Assembly: GCA_011052815.1 (NCBI GenBank)
Contig: DRIG01000100.1
Location: 1 to 35,144, forward strand
Direction: 5' to 3'
DNA length: 35,144 bases
From: a candidate division WOR-3 bacterium
GTDB taxonomy: Bacteria; Hydrothermota; Tepidihabitantia; SM23-42
Part shown: positions 14,903-22,465 of the stretch, one piece after another
Numbering within the stretch: position 1 is the first letter of the stretch
Layout: each line of letters begins with the position of its first letter
The notes under the pieces: generated by a model
What the model was told of the DNA's origin: nothing
What the model saw: the letters and a program-made list of their open reading frames with translations, nothing else
The model's database searches: none
Position numbers and translations under genes: made by a program

Positions 14903-15886
14903 ATGGCTTTAAAACCACTTGTGATGCCAAAAAAGATTGAAGTCGATAAAGAAGCGACAACAGACAGCTATGGTAAGTTTATTCTTTCGCCGTTAGAGCG
15001 GGGTTTCGGTGTAACTATCGGTAATTCACTGAGAAGAATTCTGTTGTCCTCGATCCAGGGTGCAGCGATAACCCGTGTCAGAATCGACGATGTACTCCAG
15101 GAATTTTCAACAATACCCGGTGTATACGAAGATGTCGTGGAGATCATCCTGAATCTAAAACAGGTGAAGGTGAAATTACTCTCTGACACCCCCCGCACAA
15201 TCAATCTTAAAGTCAAAGGAAAAAAAGAATATCTTGCCGGCGACATCGAAAAGAATCCTGATGTCGTGATCGCCACGCCGAAGCAGAAGATTTTGACTGT
15301 CACGGAATCAAAAGTCAATTTTAACATGGAAATGTTCGTGGAGGCCGGCCGCGGTTATGTACCGGCTGATATGTTGAAACATGAAGAGGTACCGATCGGA
15401 ACAATCTTCATCGATGCGATTTTCACACCTATCTTATCTGTGAACTTCGAAGTCAAAAACACCCGTGTGGGGACAAAGACCGATTACGACAATCTGGTAA
15501 TCGAAATAAAGACCGACGGTACCATCACCCCCGTCGAAGCGATTGTCGAAGCCGCAAGTCTTATGAAACACCACCTCTCCTTTATCACCAGCCTCGGCGT
15601 GGAACCGCAATTTACTTCAAAAGAACAGCTTGACGCCGAACACCGACGTATCCGTGAAATTCTTAAAAGAAGCATCGACGAACTCGAAATATCGGTGCGT
15701 GCTTCAAACTGTTTGAAGAACGAAAATATAAAAACAATCGGAGATCTTGTGAAAAAGAGCGGTAAAGAACTCCTCACCTATGAAAACTTCGGCCGTAAAT
15801 CTCTGAAGGAATTGGAGAAAAATCTTGCAAAGGTCGGTCTGCATCTTGAAATGGATGTCGACAAATATTTGAAAGAAGATATATGA
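14903..15886 (+). CDS. rpoA: DNA-directed RNA polymerase alpha subunit
   Basis: Alpha dimerises to start RNA polymerase assembly and its C-domain contacts UP elements and activators. The N-terminal domain shows LSPLERGFGVTIGNSLRRILLSSIQGAAI and EFSTIPGVYEDVVEIILNLK. The C-terminal domain (~255-320) has the helix-hairpin-helix segment SIDELEISVRASNCLKNENIKTIGDLVKKSGKELLTYENFGRKSLKELEKNL. 327 residues, full length. It overlaps rplQ by 4 bp. Confidence 0.98.
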   Translation: MALKPLVMPKKIEVDKEATTDSYGKFILSPLERGFGVTIGNSLRRILLSSIQGAAITRVRIDDVLQEFSTIPGVYEDVVEIILNLKQVKVKLLSDTPRTINLKVKGKKEYLAGDIEKNPDVVIATPKQKILTVTESKVNFNMEMFVEAGRGYVPADMLKHEEVPIGTIFIDAIFTPILSVNFEVKNTRVGTKTDYDNLVIEIKTDGTITPVEAIVEAASLMKHHLSFITSLGVEPQFTSKEQLDAEHRRIREILKRSIDELEISVRASNCLKNENIKTIGDLVKKSGKELLTYENFGRKSLKELEKNLAKVGLHLEMDVDKYLKEDI

Positions 15887-16497
15887 GACACGGTAGAAGA
15901 GTTAAAAAATTAGGAAGGAAAAAAGAGCATCGCCTTGCGTTGCTTAAAAATTTATGCCGAGCGTTATTCATATATGAAAAGATTGAAACCACACTGCAGA
16001 AGGCAAAAGAAGCCCGAAGACTGGCTGAACATCTGATTGAATTCGCCAAAAAGAATGACCTTGCCGCAAAGAGACGAATCTACCGATTCATTCCCGACCA
16101 CAAACTGGTCAAAATAATCTGTGATGAGATCGGTCCGAGATTCAGTGAACGACAGGGCGGTTACACCCGAATTTACCGCCTGGGACCGAGACTCGGTGAT
16201 GGTGCGGAAATGGCGATACTGGAACTCGTTGAACAGAGTGAACCTGATGCCATCGATGCTCGGCGGAAATTAATTGAACGCCGGGCTCTTGTTGAAGAAA
16301 AACCGAAAAAAGAGAAGAAGAAGAAAGAAAAACCGAAAAAAGAGAAAAAAGAGAAGAAAGAGAAAAAGACCGAAAAGCCGAAAGAAAAGAAAGAGAAAAA
16401 AGAAAAGAAGCGCCCGAAAAAGAAAGAAGCAAAGAAAAAGGCGAAAAGAGTTAAAAAGAAAGCAAAGGCGAAAAAGAAGAAAAAACGCAAGAAGTAA
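15883..16497 (+). CDS. rplQ: 50S ribosomal protein L17 with long lysine-rich C-terminal extension
   Basis: Residues 1-~120 are a standard L17 (MRHGRRVKKLGRKKEHRLALLKNLCRALFIYEKIETTLQKAKEARRLAEHLI ... RIYRLGPRLGDGAEMAILELVE). L17 lies at the peptide exit tunnel. About 65 extra residues made almost only of Lys and Glu follow (from ~139 to 204), ending in a run of Lys and Arg. The DNA here is nearly pure A/G on the plus strand. Bacterial L17 is usually 115-150 residues, so the tail is a lineage-specific addition, probably disordered and RNA-binding. Confidence 0.95.
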   Translation: MRHGRRVKKLGRKKEHRLALLKNLCRALFIYEKIETTLQKAKEARRLAEHLIEFAKKNDLAAKRRIYRFIPDHKLVKIICDEIGPRFSERQGGYTRIYRLGPRLGDGAEMAILELVEQSEPDAIDARRKLIERRALVEEKPKKEKKKKEKPKKEKKEKKEKKTEKPKEKKEKKEKKRPKKKEAKKKAKRVKKKAKAKKKKKRKK

Positions 16498-16538
16498 CAC
16501 CGCGAATATCCGTTGACTCCCTCTATTTTTTTGTCTTA

Positions 16539-16714
16539 ACAGTAAGTTGACAATTAAAAAAATCCGAATATCATTAGGCTGTGAAGGTCTACCTTGTAAA
16601 TTTTGTGCAGTTTTTACTAAATCAGGAAAGTTATTTCTATTTAAAATTTATAAGATTTGTTCAGCACCGCTCCCATCTTCAACCGATGGGGGCGGAAGAT
16701 TATCATTGGTCTAA
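16539..16714 (+). repeat. 175-bp dispersed repeat, copy 2
   Basis: Matches 2810-2984 in inverted orientation (~96% identical, one 1-nt length difference, in the hairpin loop). From 5' to 3' it holds TTGACA-N16-TATCAT, a ~100-nt conserved stretch and the CCGCTCCCATC/GATGGGGGCGG hairpin (16668-16696 region). It ends 27 bp before the start of the downstream gene. It thus looks like the promoter and untranslated leader of the two-gene unit that follows. No transposase is encoded. Confidence 0.85.
16547..16574 (+). promoter_or_regulatory. Promoter carried by repeat copy 2
   Basis: TTGACA (16547-16552), 16-bp spacer, TATCAT (16569-16574). The same boxes are present in copy 1 on the minus strand (2976-2949). 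It is the best promoter candidate for the propeller-amidase unit. Confidence 0.6.
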
Positions 16715-16742
16715 AATAGTAAAACCAACAAAGGAGGAGTGA
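16581..16742 (+). other. Possible leaderless 53-codon leader ORF within repeat copy 2
   Basis: A GTG lies 6 nt after the -10 box, the spacing seen at the leaderless genes in this window. The frame is open for 53 codons to a TGA (16740-16742) sharing its A with the ATG at 16742 of the next gene. In copy 1 the same frame stops after about 33 codons because of the loop difference. The deduced peptide resembles nothing I recognise. It may be a leader peptide or chance. Confidence 0.25.
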
Positions 16743-17635
16743 TGATTAAGAAGATAATAACAATAATGATAGTAAGCATTTTACCTCTACTTGCCCAGGA
16801 AGGTTTCTTAGAGGGAGTAAGGGCAGAGGATTTGATGCTGGATAGAATTGAAGCAGTGCCGGTTGAAACTGCAAAAGAGATTGAAAATAGTGGTTTTGAT
16901 TACTGGTTTGAGCCAGTCCTGTCCGTTGCTTATTCACCCAATACTACATTGATTGCTGAGGAACGTACTGAAAAACCTGGGGGAAGAATAATCGGCGTAT
17001 GGATTGTGGATTCTGCGACAAATACAGAAAAAAGGATTATAGAAGGCATAGCTTATGACTTAAAGTGGTCTGCTGATGGTAAATTCTTGGCCTTTAGGAA
17101 AATGGTGCCCAAAAAAGAACTTTTCCATGGAAGACGAGTTTATGGCGACGGTGGTCTCTGGTTATATAATGTTGAAACCGATGAGATGCAACCAGTCCCT
17201 TTAGGTTCCTATTTTGAGTGGTCTCCACAAGGAAATTATCTGGCGGGTAAACATCTAGATTCAACAGGTTTATGGGCGCTTGCTATTTATAACGCTGAAA
17301 GAGAAGAGACAAAAGTACTTGATAGAGTATTGTTCTTCGAACCTTGGAATTTTTGCTGGTCTCCTGATGGCGAAATGCTAACATATGTTGTTGCTACAAA
17401 AACATCTGGTCATATTGAATGTTCACCAATTGAATCTGAAGTTTTCATAATTAATCGAGATGGTACTGGAAAAACTCAAATTACCTATACCATGCAACCT
17501 GAAATTCTTGTAAAATGGCTACCTGATGGTAAAAGTATTATGGTGGAAAGATTTAAAGAAATGCCAGATCCTGTAACCGGTGGTAGTGATACAGAAATTG
17601 TTATCTTGAAACTTAAAAAGAGGAGGCGAAAATGA
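16742..17635 (+). CDS. Secreted TolB/WD40-like beta-propeller protein
   Basis: 297 residues starting at the ATG at 16742 (GTG at 16739 is the alternative), with AAGGAGG 5 nt upstream. The N-terminus IKKIITIMIVSILPLLAQ is a likely signal peptide. PD40-type blades are recognisable by W-S-x-D/Q-G-x-x-L/M: LKWSADGKFLAF, FEWSPQGNYLAG, FCWSPDGEMLTYV and VKWLPDGKSIMVE. The fold is as in TolB, with no catalytic residues, so it probably binds protein or cell-envelope ligands. It overlaps the amidase gene by 4 bp, arguing for a shared envelope role. Codons are richer in A/T than in the ribosomal genes just upstream. Confidence 0.75.
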   Translation: MIKKIITIMIVSILPLLAQEGFLEGVRAEDLMLDRIEAVPVETAKEIENSGFDYWFEPVLSVAYSPNTTLIAEERTEKPGGRIIGVWIVDSATNTEKRIIEGIAYDLKWSADGKFLAFRKMVPKKELFHGRRVYGDGGLWLYNVETDEMQPVPLGSYFEWSPQGNYLAGKHLDSTGLWALAIYNAEREETKVLDRVLFFEPWNFCWSPDGEMLTYVVATKTSGHIECSPIESEVFIINRDGTGKTQITYTMQPEILVKWLPDGKSIMVERFKEMPDPVTGGSDTEIVILKLKKRRRK

Positions 17636-20379
17636 GAAGGCGTCTTATTTTCTTACAATTATTTACCTGCTTGTTATTTGCTGGTCAAGTAGATATATGT
17701 ATTGACCCAGGTCATGGAGGTAAATGGCCAGATGGTGACCCAGGTGTAGTTAACGAAAGTCACGGGCCGTATCCTGATGGACCATTTGAAAGCGATTTTA
17801 ACAAATATATTGCCTGGTCAATGGAAATGGATTTAGTGTGGGGGTTAGGCTATTCTATCTCAATGACCAGGACAGGTGATGAGAATCCATCACTTGAAGA
17901 AAGAGTCAAAATGGCAAATGGTGAGATTCCCAATCATTATACTGGCCAAAAAGACACATGTCAATTATTTGTGAGTGTTCATAATGATGGTCCTCCTGAT
18001 AAGGATAGCACAATACACGGCACTAAAACGTACTATTACAGAACTGCAGATGAAACATTTGCTGGTTTAGTACATTCTAACATGTTTTATTATATTTCTA
18101 ATTTTCCTTTTGCAAATGATATGGGGGTTCGACGAGCTGAACTTCATGTGCTTATAAAAACTAAAATGCCTGCTGTTCTAACGGAATCTGCATACGTTAC
18201 TCATGACATTCATCCAAATGCACAATGGTTTCAACTGAAAGACAATCACCAATCATTTAAGGATAAGATCGCCTGGGGAATAGATGATGGAATTGATGCT
18301 TATTATAAATTCCCAAGTCCCAGATGGCTGAGAATATTGTGGATGATGCAAAAATCAAGGTCAGTTAATCTTGAGTGGGGTTCTTGTCCTGTTAGTGTAA
18401 CAGGTTATAATATTTATCGGCGAACTTATCCTGATGATAATTATGTTTTGATTGAAAACAACTTTGCTGAGACAATCTATTCTGACAACAGTGTCTCTGC
18501 AGGTGGTGCTTATTCTTATTATGTAAAAGGTGTAAGAAGTGGCGGTCAAGAAGGGAATCGATCTGAGATTGCTACAGTTCAAGTTCCCCCATTTTCTTCG
18601 AACTTTTCGAGAGCAACCGGAGTGAATAATGCCAGAAGGATATTATTTGATGACGATGGTATTTCGCATCTTACCTGGACAAATAAGCTCGAAAATGAGG
18701 AATTAAGTGAAGATGTATGGTATTCCAAGAGTACAGATTATGGTAGTGATTGGTCAATAGGACAAAAATCTGATTATGGTTGGCAACCAACGATAGACTT
18801 TAATTCATCCGAGGAAGAAAACTTCTGCTATATGAGTACTCTGGGTTTGCCAGATTCTGGTGCTAGTGATACTATGATTTATACAGTGAATTATGCCTAT
18901 CGTGAAAATGGCTTCTGGTATTCTGAAGTGCTTTATGATACGCCTGATTCCATTTTATCGGTCTCTTTTGCGATTGATCCATTGGATACCGGATGGGTGG
19001 TATTTAACACCCTGGATGATGCCGGCAACAATCGATTAAAGATTGGTCAGTTTTATACCCAGGAAATGCCGGAGAGTCTTGAGAATGTTATTGTATTAGA
19101 TACATATTCGTCATCAGGAGTTGGGGCTGTAGCGGTGCGGTCTTCAGACAGAAGTATTTGGTTGGTTTATGAGAAAAATGGTAATATAGAATGTAAATGG
19201 CGTAGTAATACAGGAGTCTGGCATAACCTTCACATTCAGAATGAAGGAAGACTACCGTCGGTTTCTATAGCTGGTGATTTAATCTACTTTATCTGGGAAA
19301 AATTCTGGAGTGAAGTTGAGAAGAAAGAAATTCAGACTAACTATACCTTAAATGGATTGTTCCTATCTGCCCCACAGACGATTGCTTTAGTTCACAGTTC
19401 TTATAACTATCCCTATCTCGAAAATGGTTCAATTGCGGTGTGGTCGGATTTTCAGAATAATCAGTGGGATATTTATGCGAGCGAGCGTAATGAGCTCGGT
19501 GGTTGGACAACTCCTCAGAACATAAGCCAATCAGGAGTTGATTCGAAATATCCTCAGGTGGCAATGTATCAGACTGTTTCTCAAACAAATATTCTGTATC
19601 TTTGGACCGAAGGAAATTCTACCCCTTACGAGGTAAAAATATATCCTACTACTACATTACGCTCAAGAGCGCTTCCACTTTACGCTTTTAATTTAGGTAA
19701 ACGAGAAACATCTGTTTTCAACACTCAGCGGCTTGGATATATTGCTTATGGTGAAGGTCCGGAGAAAAGCGTGGATTACGACACTTCTTTCCTCAGTTAC
19801 AAAATCACTGGTCTTGATTCCACAAAGAGCTATCATCTTGGTTTGTGTTTTTATCAAGACGAAATGAGTAATAGCTGGAATCAGGAGATAGAAATTGATG
19901 ATTTTCTTATTGATAGAGTAGAAATTCCGCGAAAGACCGTTGTTTTCAAAAAGATTATTCTTTCGAAAGAATTACTCAAGGATGGAGTGATTAACTTGCT
20001 TATCAAGAGGTCGCCGAAAGTGGTTTGCAGTGCTTTAGCACTTTGGGAATTTTCAAAAGAAGATCGGAATATGACTTCGGTTAAAGAACTTAACAGCAAT
20101 GCATTACGGGAATTCAATACATATGCTTCACCAAATCCGTCAAAGAAGAGAATACGATTCGATTGCCAATTGCCTGAACCTGGCGAGATTAGGATCAAGA
20201 TTTATACAGCGACTGGTCGGTTGGTGCGGGAAATAGGGGGCTATAGATCTGCTGGCTCGCATACGATAACCTGGAATGGAAAGGACAATTTGGGACGCGA
20301 TATCTCAACCGGAATCTATTTCTATCGTGCTGAGTTGAAGAATAGAGTAAAGACGGGTAAATTGATTCTTATACGATAG
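17632..20379 (+). CDS. Multidomain N-acetylmuramoyl-L-alanine amidase with FN3, sialidase-like repeats and FlgD-like tail
   Basis: Signal peptide at 1-18. Amidase_3 domain ~20-232: zinc ligands H28 (DPGHGG), E53 and H117 (SVHND) and catalytic E185 (PAVLTESAYVTH). It cleaves the bond between MurNAc and the stem peptide. Residues ~235-320 form a fibronectin-III-like module (SRSVNLEWGSCPVSVTGYNIYR). Residues ~325-660 contain BNR/propeller-like strands (GISHLTWTNK, DVWYSKSTDYGSDWS, SIWLVYEKNGNIE). The C-terminal ~85 residues (EPGEIRIKIYTATGRLVREI ... STGIYFYRAELKNRVKTGKLILIR) form the FlgD-like secretion tail. At 915 residues it is far longer than housekeeping amidases. Surface or secreted cell-wall remodelling, or attack on other cells, is inferred. 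Confidence 0.85.
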   Translation: MRRRLIFLQLFTCLLFAGQVDICIDPGHGGKWPDGDPGVVNESHGPYPDGPFESDFNKYIAWSMEMDLVWGLGYSISMTRTGDENPSLEERVKMANGEIPNHYTGQKDTCQLFVSVHNDGPPDKDSTIHGTKTYYYRTADETFAGLVHSNMFYYISNFPFANDMGVRRAELHVLIKTKMPAVLTESAYVTHDIHPNAQWFQLKDNHQSFKDKIAWGIDDGIDAYYKFPSPRWLRILWMMQKSRSVNLEWGSCPVSVTGYNIYRRTYPDDNYVLIENNFAETIYSDNSVSAGGAYSYYVKGVRSGGQEGNRSEIATVQVPPFSSNFSRATGVNNARRILFDDDGISHLTWTNKLENEELSEDVWYSKSTDYGSDWSIGQKSDYGWQPTIDFNSSEEENFCYMSTLGLPDSGASDTMIYTVNYAYRENGFWYSEVLYDTPDSILSVSFAIDPLDTGWVVFNTLDDAGNNRLKIGQFYTQEMPESLENVIVLDTYSSSGVGAVAVRSSDRSIWLVYEKNGNIECKWRSNTGVWHNLHIQNEGRLPSVSIAGDLIYFIWEKFWSEVEKKEIQTNYTLNGLFLSAPQTIALVHSSYNYPYLENGSIAVWSDFQNNQWDIYASERNELGGWTTPQNISQSGVDSKYPQVAMYQTVSQTNILYLWTEGNSTPYEVKIYPTTTLRSRALPLYAFNLGKRETSVFNTQRLGYIAYGEGPEKSVDYDTSFLSYKITGLDSTKSYHLGLCFYQDEMSNSWNQEIEIDDFLIDRVEIPRKTVVFKKIILSKELLKDGVINLLIKRSPKVVCSALALWEFSKEDRNMTSVKELNSNALREFNTYASPNPSKKRIRFDCQLPEPGEIRIKIYTATGRLVREIGGYRSAGSHTITWNGKDNLGRDISTGIYFYRAELKNRVKTGKLILIR

Positions 20380-20386
20380 ATTTTAA

Positions 20387-20409
20387 GGCGGGAGGACATC
20401 ATCCCGTCC
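20387..20409 (+). terminator. Possible terminator after the amidase gene
   Basis: GG-CGGGA (20387-20393) pairs with TCCCG-T-CC (20402-20409), leaving one bulged T and an 8-nt loop. There is no clean T-tract, so factor-independent function is uncertain. Confidence 0.35.
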
Positions 20410-20482
20410 TGAATAAATTCTCTACTGTTCCATAGTAAATTTATCCACCTCCCCTGATAACGATGTGCTGAGGCATCCACTC

Positions 20483-20510
20483 TTGACATCTTTTGATATT
20501 CCCCTATAAT
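20483..20510 (+). promoter_or_regulatory. Promoter of the HD-GYP gene
   Basis: TTGACA (20483-20488), 16-bp spacer, TATAAT (20505-20510): consensus at both boxes. The predicted leader is ~95 nt. Confidence 0.75.
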
Positions 20511-20513
20511 ATA

Positions 20514-20529
20514 ACGTTGATTACAACGT
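20514..20529 (+). promoter_or_regulatory. Perfect dyad ACGTTG-ATTA-CAACGT at the predicted transcription start
   Basis: A perfect 6-bp inverted repeat with 4-nt spacer starts 3 nt after the -10 box. Its position suits an operator for a dimeric repressor or a 5'-end hairpin that stabilises the mRNA. Confidence 0.4.
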
Positions 20530-20611
20530 GAACACATTATAATACGGAACTTTGCCACACTTAAGTTTCACCGGCAGGATTAAACAATTATCTACAATAT
20601 TGAAAGGATAT

Positions 20612-22384
20612 ATGGATAAAGAAGATAAATCAAAACAAGATTTAATACAAAAAATCGCCGAGCTTCAGGAACGTATCGCCGTCCTTGAAAACGAATTACA
20701 GCAAGAGACTGATTTCTCCATGAAAATAATTCAGGCATCGCCAACTTTCTTCATTACTCTCACCCCCCAAATGAAAATACTCTTAATGAACGAAACAATG
20801 CTAAAGGCATTGAACTACAAAACCACTGAAGTTGTAGGTAAAGATTATATTGAATCTTTTGTTGCTGAAGAGGATCGCCGAAAAACAGCAGAACTTTTTC
20901 AAAAACTTCTAAGCGGAAAAACAACCCAGACAATCACCACTGATATATTGAGCCGCGACCGGCAGAAAATATCCATTGAATGGTATTTTAACCCGGTACT
21001 CACCAAGGACAATCTCATTGATTACATCTTCGGAATCGGCATCAAGCTCGGTAAAACAGCCGCAAAACAGGAATCATCTGAAGTGACATTCCGAATCCTC
21101 GCCGAGCAATCACCAAACATGATATTTATCAACAGGGGTGGCAGAATAATGTATGCGAACAAAAAATGTGAAGATATAATGGGATACACAAGGGAAGAAT
21201 TCTATGCACCGGATTTTGATTTTTTCTGTCTCATTGCACCAGAGTCAATAGAATTGATACGATCAAATTTTGCTCGACATATGCTCGGAAAAGAAATTGA
21301 GCCATTCGAATACACCCTTCTGACAAAAAATGGTGAAAAAATCGAGGCATTGGTTACGACAAAGTTGATTGACTATAATCAGGAAAAGGCGATCCTTGGA
21401 ATAATAACGGACATCACGGAACGTAAAAGGGTGAAGGAAGCCTATCGTTCATTTGTCGACAACGCACTCGTCGGTGTCTATAAGAGCACCCTTGATGGAA
21501 AAATAATCTATGCGAATGAAGCACTTGCGACTATGTTCGAATTCGACTCACCGGAAGAGATGATGAAACAAGGAGCCCTTTCTTTGTATAAAAATGAAGC
21601 AGACAGAGAATTATTCCTGACTTCAATAAAAAAAACCGGCAAGATCAACTATTACGAAGTTGAACTTCTTACGAAAAAAGGAAAGCCCAAGAATGTTCTA
21701 ATAAGTGCAACACTGACGGGTAATATTCTTTCGGGTATGATTATGGATATCACAGAACGTAAGAATATGGAAAAGGCACTCCGTGAAAATATTGAAAAGT
21801 TGAGGCGCCTTATGGAGAATACCGTCGACAGCATGGCGAGTATCCTTGAAACGAGGGACCCATACACAGCAGGCCATCAACAGAGGGTCGCTCATCTGGC
21901 ACTTGCGATCGCGAACGAGATGCAACTCTCGGAAGACCAGATTATGGGACTCAATATGGCGGCGGTGATCCATGACATCGGGAAAATATATATCCCGGCT
22001 GAAATCCTTACCCGTCCCACCCACCTCACTGAATCTGAATTCACGCTTATTAAGATCCATCCGGAAGTGGGCTATGATATTCTCAAAAAAGTAGAATTCC
22101 CCTGGCCCGTGGCGCAGATCATCCTCCAGCATCATGAACGTCTGAACGGTTCTGGTTATCCCCACGGATTAAAAGGTGATGAGATCATGATAGAAGCCCG
22201 CATTCTGGCTGTCGCCGATGTAGTGGAAGCAATGTCTTCCCACCGACCTTATCGACCGGCGAGAACGCTGGATGAAACGCTTGAAGAGATAACCAAAAAC
22301 AAAGGTATTCTCTATGATGCGGATGTCGTGGATGCATGTTTGAAATTGTTCAAGGAAAAAGGGTTCAAATTTAAAGAAATTTAA
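20612..22384 (+). CDS. PAS-PAS-PAS-HD-GYP protein (cyclic-di-GMP phosphodiesterase type)
   Basis: The ATG at 20612 has GAAAGGA 5 nt upstream and is preferred to a TTG at 20552. Residues 1-30 form a short coiled coil. Three PAS domains follow (~33-145, ~160-275, ~280-385); the last two end in the PAC-like sequences GIITDITERKR and GMIMDITERKN. The HD-GYP domain occupies ~415-580 with GHQQRVAHL, VIHDIGKIYIP, HHERLNGSGYPHGL and VADVVEAMSSHRPYRPA. HD-GYP enzymes hydrolyse cyclic di-GMP. No membrane helix is seen, so this is a cytoplasmic sensor, its ligand or redox cofactor unknown. 590 residues. Confidence 0.92.
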   Translation: MDKEDKSKQDLIQKIAELQERIAVLENELQQETDFSMKIIQASPTFFITLTPQMKILLMNETMLKALNYKTTEVVGKDYIESFVAEEDRRKTAELFQKLLSGKTTQTITTDILSRDRQKISIEWYFNPVLTKDNLIDYIFGIGIKLGKTAAKQESSEVTFRILAEQSPNMIFINRGGRIMYANKKCEDIMGYTREEFYAPDFDFFCLIAPESIELIRSNFARHMLGKEIEPFEYTLLTKNGEKIEALVTTKLIDYNQEKAILGIITDITERKRVKEAYRSFVDNALVGVYKSTLDGKIIYANEALATMFEFDSPEEMMKQGALSLYKNEADRELFLTSIKKTGKINYYEVELLTKKGKPKNVLISATLTGNILSGMIMDITERKNMEKALRENIEKLRRLMENTVDSMASILETRDPYTAGHQQRVAHLALAIANEMQLSEDQIMGLNMAAVIHDIGKIYIPAEILTRPTHLTESEFTLIKIHPEVGYDILKKVEFPWPVAQIILQHHERLNGSGYPHGLKGDEIMIEARILAVADVVEAMSSHRPYRPARTLDETLEEITKNKGILYDADVVDACLKLFKEKGFKFKEI

Positions 22385-22422
22385 ATCAGGTGTGGTTCTA
22401 AACTTCCATGAGTAAAGTAAGA

Positions 22423-22450
22423 TTGACAGCCAGTTCTTTTGGAATATAAT
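22423..22450 (+). promoter_or_regulatory. Promoter of tldD-pmbA
   Basis: TTGACA (22423-22428), 16-bp spacer, TATAAT (22445-22450), then AAGGAG and the ATG at 22466. The predicted leader is under 10 nt, so the Shine-Dalgarno site lies almost at the 5' end. Confidence 0.75.
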
Positions 22451-22465
22451 AAACAAGGAGTTCAG

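Noticed and set aside
16142-16500. Several minus-strand ORFs rich in Phe, Leu and Ser opposite the end of rplQ
   Set aside because: They are the antisense of the A/G-rich tract that encodes the L17 lysine tail.
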